Source of the DNA: Lysinibacillus agricola
Lineage (GTDB): Bacteria > Bacillota > Bacilli > Bacillales_A > Planococcaceae
DNA: 64,000 nt
NCBI RefSeq assembly: GCF_016638705.1
Contig: NZ_CP067341.1
Location: 2,173,501 to 2,237,500, forward strand
Direction: 5' to 3'
The translations under genes were made by a program, and so were the position numbers. Shown piece by piece: positions 45,326-51,972 of the stretch. The notes under the pieces were generated by a model that ran no database searches, had not been told where the DNA came from, and saw only the letters and a list, made by a program, of their open reading frames with translations. Positions within the stretch are counted from its first letter, which is position 1. Each line of letters opens with the position of its first letter.

Positions 45326-46303
45326 ATGTGGGAATTTAACAATATAAGGTTAAATCTATTTCTGAAAATCGTATATTTAAATGATGAAAAGATCCATTTA
45401 GTAGAAAAGTCAACAAATAAAAATTTGCTGTCGGTTACAGATACATCAAGTAATAAAAGGTTATTAAAGTTAATTCATGCAATAGATAAGGAATGTGTCT
45501 TTCAGGACGAACTTATTGAGTTATATGAAGGACTTCCCATGAAAAGTAAAAATGTTGTAAAACAATTAGTTGATCAGCACGTTTTTATCGAAGCAAAAGA
45601 ATATAATTATGTGCAAGCTGTACAAGCGCTTCCTTCTTATAAGTTAAATCTTAATAAAAAAATAGTTGTGCTTGGAATAGGGCCTTTGGGATACCGAATT
45701 GCATTTACACTTCTTCAAATGGGTGTACAGAATATGGTTGTTGTGGATGATGCACCAGTTACAAATATAGATATTCAAATGGGAATTGGAATACAAAAAA
45801 AACATCTTTCTAAATCAAAGGGGTTAGCATTTATTGAAAGTGTAGAAGAGCGAGTAATAAATGGAGCACACGTAGTTCAATGGGAATATGAGAAAAAGTT
45901 AGAGAGTGTGCTAGATAAAAATATGTTTGTAGTAGTTGTATCAGAGAATCTGGGTTCACATCATTTATCAAACATAAAACACCTTTCTTCTAATATAGGA
46001 TTCTCCTGGATGTTAATTAGTTCGAATAAGGAAGAATTCATCATTGGTCCTACATTCATACCTAATGATACATTGTGTTTGTCTTGTTTGGAAATGCAAA
46101 TTAATTTATCTGATTGTTTCGATAATATTTTCGGACCTTTATATGGAATTGTTACCGAACTCGCAGCGGTTGAAATACTAAATACCATGTCGGGAAATAG
46201 CCGTACAATAGGAAATATTATTGAAATAAATCCAATAACACTAACTATTAAAAATAGAGATGTGTATAAACTTCCATCATGCATTTTTTGTATTCAAAAA
46301 TGA
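45326..46303 (+). CDS. Ocin-ThiF-like E1-type partner protein (second leader-binding protein)
   Basis: A 325-residue protein. An N-terminal helical/winged-helix region (about 1-95) precedes an E1-like Rossmann domain with an intact glycine motif GIGPLG (117-122) and VVVDD. Zinc-type CLSC (251-254) and CIFC (320-323) pairs follow. It is of the ocin-ThiF (F protein) family that recruits precursor peptides to YcaO enzymes, or an adenylating E1 partner. Two such proteins in one cluster imply separate jobs, for example cyclodehydration at the main Cys run and another step. Two bases separate it from the dehydrogenase. Confidence 0.8.
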   Translation: MWEFNNIRLNLFLKIVYLNDEKIHLVEKSTNKNLLSVTDTSSNKRLLKLIHAIDKECVFQDELIELYEGLPMKSKNVVKQLVDQHVFIEAKEYNYVQAVQALPSYKLNLNKKIVVLGIGPLGYRIAFTLLQMGVQNMVVVDDAPVTNIDIQMGIGIQKKHLSKSKGLAFIESVEERVINGAHVVQWEYEKKLESVLDKNMFVVVVSENLGSHHLSNIKHLSSNIGFSWMLISSNKEEFIIGPTFIPNDTLCLSCLEMQINLSDCFDNIFGPLYGIVTELAAVEILNTMSGNSRTIGNIIEINPITLTIKNRDVYKLPSCIFCIQK

Positions 46304-46402
46304 AATATTACAATGTTAAAAAGGGGGGAAGGTTAGGTAATAAGTTAATAATGTTTAGCTGTTGGTAACTGATATTTTATAAAAAGAAAGGAGTGTTTTC
46401 AT

Positions 46403-47479
46403 TTGAAGTATGGCGTAACGTTTTTACCGGACTGTTATCCTGAGTTAAAGACACCTGAAACTTGGTTCAAGGATGCCCTGAATATTGTTGAACTAATTGA
46501 TAGGGTGGGTTTTGAAAGTGTCAAAATTACAGAGCATTTTTTCCATCCGTATGGTGGTTACTGTGGAAATCCATCAAACTTCTTAAGTGCCGCTGCTATG
46601 CGCAGTAAAAATTTGAAACTAATTACAGGGTGCGTACTTCCAGCATTCCATAATCCTTTAATAGTTGCAAGTGAACTTGCGATGCTTGATGCAATAAGTA
46701 ATGGGCGTATGGAGGCAGGTTTCGCACGAGCATATCTACCTTATGAGTTTGATGCTTTCAAGGTATCTATGGATGAGAGTCGCGCCCGTTATGTCGAGTT
46801 TATTGATGCAATTGAAAAATTGTGGACCGAGTTTCATACAACATTTAAAGGGGATTTTAATGAATTTAAGAATATTACATCATTTCCTCCATTAACGCAA
46901 GATAATAATCCGCAAATCTGGGTAGCTACATCAGCATCCCCGCAGTCATTTGAATGGGCAGGTGCGAGAGGTTATAACTTAATGGTTACACCTACAATTG
47001 CAGATTTCTCTAACTTTAAAGATTTCCTTAATATATATCGTTCAGCACATGAAAAAGCAGGTCATGGAAAGGTTGAACAAGATCAGATTATGTTAGCATA
47101 TCCAATGTATGTACATGAGAATCATGAAACAGCCCACCGTAACGGAAAGAAATACTTAAAAAACTATTGGCAAGTATGGATTGATGCGGCGAATACTTGG
47201 AACGACAAAAATTCGTCCTCATACCAATCGTATAGTAGAATGGGAGAATTTTTAAAGACGTTTTCCTACGAAAGGCTTGTTGAAGAGAAGAGAATTCTAG
47301 TAGGGACTCCACAAGAGGTAAATGAATCAATCAATTATATTAAAGAAGAATTTGATATTGGATACCTCTCTTTTCAGGTTGATTTTGGTGGAATGCCTTA
47401 TGAATGTACAAAAGAAAGTATCATGTTATTTAATGAAAAAATTTGTTCTGCAAATGTAAGTGACGCACTTCTAAAATAA
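46403..47479 (+). CDS. LLM-class flavin-dependent monooxygenase-like protein
   Basis: A 358-residue luciferase-like monooxygenase (TIM barrel using reduced FMN). Features are KITEHFFHPYGGYCGNPSNF at about 38-57 and ISNGRMEAGFARAYLPYEF at about 99-117. TTG start at 46403 with AAAGGAG upstream. It is the last gene of the rightward cluster operon, about 100 bases from the previous gene. Such proteins occur in natural-product clusters as tailoring hydroxylases or oxidases. A step on the thiopeptide, such as side-chain or C-terminal oxidation, is a guess from context. Confidence 0.85.
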   Translation: MKYGVTFLPDCYPELKTPETWFKDALNIVELIDRVGFESVKITEHFFHPYGGYCGNPSNFLSAAAMRSKNLKLITGCVLPAFHNPLIVASELAMLDAISNGRMEAGFARAYLPYEFDAFKVSMDESRARYVEFIDAIEKLWTEFHTTFKGDFNEFKNITSFPPLTQDNNPQIWVATSASPQSFEWAGARGYNLMVTPTIADFSNFKDFLNIYRSAHEKAGHGKVEQDQIMLAYPMYVHENHETAHRNGKKYLKNYWQVWIDAANTWNDKNSSSYQSYSRMGEFLKTFSYERLVEEKRILVGTPQEVNESINYIKEEFDIGYLSFQVDFGGMPYECTKESIMLFNEKICSANVSDALLK

Positions 47480-47617
47480 AAAGGCATGCAAAAGTTGAGA
47501 AAAATGTGCATGTTCAATCCCTAATCACCAAGTGTAAATAAAGCTAAAAAAGACTAGTTTTTAATAAATGTAGTTTGAAAATATCATTAGTTAAAAGCTT
47601 ATTTAAAGTAAAAATAT

Positions 47618-47720
47618 AAAGAAGAGGGGTTTTTAGAATTCGAATCGAATATCTTATAGTAATGCCAGTAATGTTTGGAGGTCGCAATTTTGCTACTTTA
47701 TTTTTGATATATATCATTTG
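47618..47720 (+). repeat. Left part of the right direct repeat (split by the IS)
   Basis: GTTTGGAGGTCGCAATTTTG and its surroundings repeat the segment 30042-30140, with several substitutions and a stop codon in the remnant frame. The repeat resumes at 49271 after the IS. Joining 47720 to 49278 rebuilds the order seen at 30120-30180. Confidence 0.8.
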
Positions 47721-49270
47721 AATCAATTTCATAAATCACTTTTTTCAAGAGCTTAGACTGCTCCTATTAAGATAAATTACGTTTTTAAAAATTATGCTGC
47801 TTGAGTTTGTGTTTCAAATAAAGCATTGAGACGATCCACTGCTAATTTACAGGCATTATAAATAAACGTCACCAGGTTGAAATGAAGTTTTGCTTTTCTT
47901 CCTGTTCTGTGACGGACATTGTTTAACTGAAAATATTGCTTTAAGTATGCATTTACACGTTCAACGGCTGTGCGCTCTTTATATAGTTGTTTCCAAAGTT
48001 CAGAGCCTCGTGCTGGATACGTGAATTTTCGTAAATCCGTGTCACATTTGATTTTGAAAACCTTCTGACAGAGGGAATCATTACGTAACGGACAGGTTGC
48101 ACATTCTTTTGGTCTTGTGAATTTTAGTGTTCGGTACTTTTCATCGAAGCTGTCGTAACAGTAGCTGTGTTCACGTACACAGGCTGGCCTGAAATGCTCA
48201 TCAAATCCAAGATACTCGCCTTCATTACGGACATTATAGGGAATAACTGCACGCATTTGATACGCATGTAATTGACGGTAAATAGGCTCATAATCATACC
48301 CTGCATCCAAAATAGCGGTCTTAAAATGCCCTTGAAATAGGTCTTTTCCTTTCTTTAAAAGAGGAATCGCTGCTTTACTATCCGACAAATTGGCAGATGT
48401 CATGAGGCGTCCAACAATATATTGACTCTTTGTGGTCACCGCGAGATGTCCTTTAAAGCCAAACCAAAACGTATTTTTGCCATCACTGTTCTTTTTGATG
48501 CCCCAATTTGGTTCGATGGGTACATCTTGCCACAGTGTCTCTAGTGGTGTATCAAGTTGGTCCTTGATTTCTTTTTCATAAGTTGACTGATTGGCTTTGA
48601 TTTCTGCTTGTTCCGTAAGCCAAGCGTTTCGTTCTTCTTTTGATTTTCGTCCACGTTTTTTGGGTGGTGCAGGCTCTTTTTTCTCCGAAGGTTTCGCTGC
48701 ATCGCGTGACTCAAAATGAGTGGCATCAATCGCGAGGTGTTCATCACAAAGGAAACCTTCTATAAAGGCTGTTTGAATCAATGTATCTTGCATGTGATCG
48801 AGCACATCTGATTGACTAATGACGTCGATCATACGCGAATAGGACGCTTCAGAGGGCACAACATCAGAAACAAGAAAACCGCAATCCAAGCGGAATAAAG
48901 GATCATTGACCAAACGTTTGATTAAATCCTTGATTGTTGGAATTCGTTCGACAATACGAATAATGAGTGACTGTATCATAGCACCGTAATTTAATTCACG
49001 TGGGGCACCACGTAATGTCTTTTTTGAAAACAACTGAAAAATAGGTTGCACGTCGAAAGTGGCAAAAATCGTATCAAAACGACGGGAACTTTCCATTTCC
49101 AATAATTCTTGGATGTCAAATAGGCTCATTTGTTTTACAATAGTCATAGGGCATTCACCTCATTCAGTATGTTAGTTTCGTCGCTACCATTATACCGAAT
49201 TTGGGGAGGTGCCCGTTTTTTATTGTTTTAGAACCCTTGATACTAAAGGGACTAGAATTATGAAATTAAC
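47721..49270 (-). mobile_element. IS1182-family insertion sequence inside the right repeat
   Basis: The ends carry an imperfect terminal inverted repeat built on AATTTCATAA (left near 47725-47734, right complement near 49258-49267), matching at 13 of 16 positions by eye. TCATTTG flanks both sides (47714-47720 and 49271-49277) as a 7-bp direct repeat. Removing the element restores alignment with the uninterrupted left repeat. One transposase gene fills it. Confidence 0.75.
47792..49147 (-). CDS. IS1182-family transposase
   Basis: A full-length 451-residue DDE transposase. The N-terminal DUF772 region (about 35-115) contains LRGAPRELNYGAMIQSLIIR in part. Catalytic candidates are Asp in LAIDATHFESRD (about 148), Asp in TAILDAGYDYEP (about 280) and Glu in TAVERVNAYLKQYF (about 413). 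CPLR...C motifs before the last acidic residue are typical of the family. It looks intact, so the element may still move. Confidence 0.92.
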   Translation of the reverse strand: MTIVKQMSLFDIQELLEMESSRRFDTIFATFDVQPIFQLFSKKTLRGAPRELNYGAMIQSLIIRIVERIPTIKDLIKRLVNDPLFRLDCGFLVSDVVPSEASYSRMIDVISQSDVLDHMQDTLIQTAFIEGFLCDEHLAIDATHFESRDAAKPSEKKEPAPPKKRGRKSKEERNAWLTEQAEIKANQSTYEKEIKDQLDTPLETLWQDVPIEPNWGIKKNSDGKNTFWFGFKGHLAVTTKSQYIVGRLMTSANLSDSKAAIPLLKKGKDLFQGHFKTAILDAGYDYEPIYRQLHAYQMRAVIPYNVRNEGEYLGFDEHFRPACVREHSYCYDSFDEKYRTLKFTRPKECATCPLRNDSLCQKVFKIKCDTDLRKFTYPARGSELWKQLYKERTAVERVNAYLKQYFQLNNVRHRTGRKAKLHFNLVTFIYNACKLAVDRLNALFETQTQAA

Positions 49271-49312
49271 TCATTTGCCTAAAAATTTAAAAATAATTTT
49301 AGGAGCTGATAT

Positions 49313-49729
49313 ATGTTGATGTACAAAAATTCTCTTGATGGAATTTCTTCTGATATGTTGAATGGCTTTTTTGTTGATTGGCCGAATCCACCAAGTCCAG
49401 AAACTCACTTAAAGCTGTTAACAAACAGTAGTAAAGTGGTCATTGCTTTAGACGATCATACAAATCATGTAGTTGGATTTATAACAGCGATTAGCGATGG
49501 GGTTCTATCTGCCTACATTCCGTTCCTTGAAGTTTTGCCAGCGTATAAAAATAAAGGTATTGGCAAGGAATTAGTCAGACAAATGTTAAAAGAGCTTGAT
49601 AATATTTATATGGTTGATTTGTGTTGTGATGATGATTTAGTTCCTTATTATGAGAAGTTTGGCATGATAAAAGTAAACGGAATGGTCGTTAGAAATTACG
49701 AAATGCAGTCTGGAATTTCAAATAAATAA
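49313..49729 (+). CDS. GNAT-family N-acetyltransferase, copy 2
   Basis: A 138-residue near duplicate of the protein at 30179-30595. Differences are at positions 2, 3, 13, 28, 30 and 37; residues 38-138 are the same. The acetyl-CoA motif YKNKGIGKELVRQ is kept. The start follows the same AGGAGCTGATAT leader, although an IS was inserted about 40 bases upstream of it, which removed any native promoter beyond that point. It forms the right boundary of the RiPP cluster. Confidence 0.85.
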   Translation: MLMYKNSLDGISSDMLNGFFVDWPNPPSPETHLKLLTNSSKVVIALDDHTNHVVGFITAISDGVLSAYIPFLEVLPAYKNKGIGKELVRQMLKELDNIYMVDLCCDDDLVPYYEKFGMIKVNGMVVRNYEMQSGISNK

Positions 49730-49738
49730 ATATAAAGT

Positions 49739-49770
49739 AAAACGCTTGGATATTTTCCAAGCGTTTTTAC
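49739..49770 (+). terminator. Rho-independent terminator of GNAT copy 2
   Basis: AAACGCTTGGA pairs with TCCAAGCGTTT, followed by TT before ACG. It is the same stem as at 30605-30633. Confidence 0.75.
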
Positions 49771-49806
49771 GTGCTACATTATTCGAATTCATTTGTGAAA
49801 TGGCTG

Positions 49807-50565
49807 TTATTTTTTTACAGCAACAAAGCGTAATCGGCAATAATCAGCAACCCATTGATGATCCTGATAAATCTTTGGTTTTAATAATTCTTCGCATTTT
49901 TTGTAAATCTGCACTTTTTCAGTTTCTGATAAATGCTGAAGCATATTGTTACTGAACATCACTAGCCAATTACGTAACCCATCTTCGCCTTGAAGCGGTG
50001 TTGGGCGTTCATATAGCGTAATCATTTCAACCGTAAAGCCGGCTGCTTCTAATTTCGACTGATATTCTTCTAAAGTTGGAAAATACCATGGGAAATATTC
50101 CTCAATATAAGGTCGTTTATATTCCTCCATACTTTTTTGAAGTGCCCAAACAATAGAAGCGATATTACCGTGTCCACCCATTTCAGCAACGAAACGACCA
50201 CCTTGTTTAAGTGCACTGTAAATGTTTTTGATGACTGCATCCGGCTGTTTCATCCAATGTAATGCAGCATTTGAAAAGACTCCATCGAATTGGTTTGCCA
50301 TGTGAAGTGTAGTAGCATCCATTGTGCGAAAAGTAATGGATGGGTATTTTTGCTGTGCAGCGCTAATCATATCATGGGAGGCATCTATCCCGTGAACATT
50401 GGCACCTAGAGAGGCGATTTCATGGGCTAAATCACCTGTACCACAGCCGACATCTAAAATACTTTCCTTTTTTTGTGGTGTAAGCAAATCCACTAAGCTT
50501 CCTCCAAATTTTGAAACAAAGTCATGCTTTTGATCATATAAATTGGCATTCCATATTGTTGTCAT
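49807..50565 (-). CDS. Class I SAM-dependent methyltransferase (trans-aconitate methyltransferase-like)
   Basis: A 252-residue methyltransferase with motif I ILDVGCGTGDLAHEIASLG (about 37-55), motif II acidic GIDAS, and FSNAALHWMKQPD at about 95-107, typical of the trans-2-aconitate/UbiE-like group. AAAGGAGATGAG precedes the ATG. It lies just outside the right repeat on the opposite strand, so I do not count it as part of the thiopeptide pathway. A decayed copy of its 5' end occurs at 58.4 kb. Confidence 0.88.
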   Translation of the reverse strand: MTTIWNANLYDQKHDFVSKFGGSLVDLLTPQKKESILDVGCGTGDLAHEIASLGANVHGIDASHDMISAAQQKYPSITFRTMDATTLHMANQFDGVFSNAALHWMKQPDAVIKNIYSALKQGGRFVAEMGGHGNIASIVWALQKSMEEYKRPYIEEYFPWYFPTLEEYQSKLEAAGFTVEMITLYERPTPLQGEDGLRNWLVMFSNNMLQHLSETEKVQIYKKCEELLKPKIYQDHQWVADYCRLRFVAVKK

Positions 50566-50698
50566 TGTCTCTCATCTCCTTTGTATCAGCGTAACAGAGA
50601 GTTTAATTGAACAGAAATGCGTAAAATGATCAGTTTTGATTCCACATTGGAATATGGGGGGATACCAGTTTGTGGGTTAATGGTTCAGCTCCATATGG

Positions 50699-50935
50699 TT
50701 ATGTACGCAATGATGGTACAAAAAAATTAGAAATTGTCGATACATCCCAAACGGCATTATATGATCCACGATTAGGTGTTATAAGTGGGATATAGTTTGT
50801 TTGTTTTTCTAAAAATTCCTTCAACCCAAGATAATCTTCTTTTGTATCCACCATCCTGATAAATATGTCTAAGGCTTCCTTGAAGATTTCTTCCTCGTTG
50901 ATTTCTACAGCGTTAGTTGATCGTGATAATGTCAT
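50699..50935 (-). CDS. Small hypothetical protein
   Basis: A 78-residue frame with a good ribosome binding site (TGGAGGAAA) before the ATG at 50935. The first 50 residues are acidic and helical (EEEIFKEALDIFIRMV). The last 25 residues lie opposite a plus-strand stretch that also reads like protein (WVNGSAPYGYVRNDGTKKLE), so the true 3' end may have been replaced by foreign sequence. No family recognised. Confidence 0.45.
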   Translation of the reverse strand: MTLSRSTNAVEINEEEIFKEALDIFIRMVDTKEDYLGLKEFLEKQTNYIPLITPNRGSYNAVWDVSTISNFFVPSLRT

Positions 50936-51252
50936 TTTAAAATTTCCTCCAATATAAAGTGTTGTTTTTGATTACACGACTATTGTATTGAGCGATTAAA
51001 AAATGTAAGGCAGTTAACAGAAAAATTTTAAAAAAACGAGTTTCTTCATATTTATAAATAAGGCTATGTTAAAGGTAATTGTTGATGTTTGATAAATGTC
51101 AGGATTTTCTATATAATCATACGATAGTTTGAGACTATCAAAATTTAGTGCGCAGTCCTTACTGGATTAGAAAATAGGAAATTACGAAAATTCACCAAGT
51201 TATTACATTTTACTATTAGAATTGAAACAAAAAAATGAAAGGAGGTAATATA
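50936..51252. other. Intergenic region before a small membrane protein gene
   Basis: AT-rich, with no gene seen. A partial TATAAT-like box lies near 51112. Confidence 0.4.
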
Positions 51253-51537
51253 TTGAAACAACATAAAGAGTTTTATCCAATCATTTTAACTTTAGTTTTG
51301 TTCTTAGTTGCATTATTTATTTTCTTTGTATTTAGGTCTCCGAATATAAATCTATGGATTCTAATTTTCTTCTATGTTTTGATAGACATTGGGTTTATTG
51401 TGTCGTTAATTTTAGGGGTCAAGTCTAAAAATATAACTGTAAAGGTGTTCAGTATTCTTTCAAACATTACATTTATGATACCGTTATCAATATTGATATT
51501 TCTGTTACTGTTGGCAAATGGAATTTCTGAACCATAG
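51253..51537 (+). CDS. Small membrane protein, unknown
   Basis: A 94-residue protein with three hydrophobic segments (about 8-28, 34-56, 66-88). The TTG at 51253 is preceded by AAAGGAGG at the right distance; an ATG at 51235 would overlap that site. No family recognised. It has no coupling to neighbours. Confidence 0.55.
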   Translation: MKQHKEFYPIILTLVLFLVALFIFFVFRSPNINLWILIFFYVLIDIGFIVSLILGVKSKNITVKVFSILSNITFMIPLSILIFLLLLANGISEP

Positions 51538-51864
51538 AGAATCAAAATCAAGGAAACTCGTAGGGCTTCCTTAATCTTGAAAATGAAATTATATCGAATA
51601 ATAATGACTAAGAAAATCATTAAAATCATAATTTTACTTTAAGGAGTTCTACGGAGCTCCGTATTTTTTTTTGTTTTCTTTCCTTACGCTTGAAAGGGAA
51701 ACAATATAATAGTAGTAACCACATAATAATTTTTCTTTTTTTCGTGTCACTTCTTCCGTTAATTCGATTGAAGTGGCATTTTTTTCGTTTTATACATAAT
51801 TAATTTCTTGTTCCTGCCTGCCATTTTGATTTTTTTCAATATAACAATAAGTGAGGTGAATATA
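51538..51864. other. Intergenic region with two terminator-like hairpins
   Basis: ACGGAGCTCCGT followed by nine T residues (about 51650-51672) would end the small membrane protein transcript. A second hairpin, GTCACTTC with GAAGTGGC followed by seven T residues (about 51745-51787), lies beyond it. No gene is seen between them. Confidence 0.6.
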
Positions 51865-51957
51865 ATGAAAATAAAAATAACAATAGATGGGAAACCCACG
51901 AAAGAAAACTTAGCTCAAGTAGCGGAATATTTAGTGAAGCTGGTTCAATTAAAATGA
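51865..51957 (+). CDS. 30-residue peptide gene upstream of the group II intron
   Basis: A tiny frame with an excellent ribosome binding site (GTGAGGTG, seven bases before ATG). It encodes ITIDGKPTKENLAQVAEYLV and a short tail. Short proteins with a KITIDGKPT start occur in Bacillales. Its stop codon lies within the terminator hairpin that precedes the intron. Function unknown. Confidence 0.55.
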   Translation: MKIKITIDGKPTKENLAQVAEYLVKLVQLK

Positions 51958-51972
51958 ACCAGTTCTTTTTTG
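51940..51972 (+). terminator. Rho-independent terminator that served as the group IIC intron target
   Basis: CTGGTTCA (51940-51947) pairs with TGAACCAG (51955-51962), followed by TTCTTTTTT. The intron's first bases GTGCG start at 51973, right after the T tract. Group IIC introns are known to insert after such hairpins. Confidence 0.85.

Larger units (their letters stand above)
49271..49770 (+). repeat. Right direct repeat flanking the cluster (GNAT copy 2 part)
   Basis: Nearly identical to 30146-30632. The last 340 bases, including the terminator stem, show no difference that I can see. Confidence 0.85.

Noticed and set aside
49807..50565. Methyltransferase as a thiopeptide tailoring gene
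   Set aside because: It lies outside the right repeat, on the opposite strand, with a decayed relative at 58.4 kb; it resembles housekeeping trans-aconitate-type enzymes.
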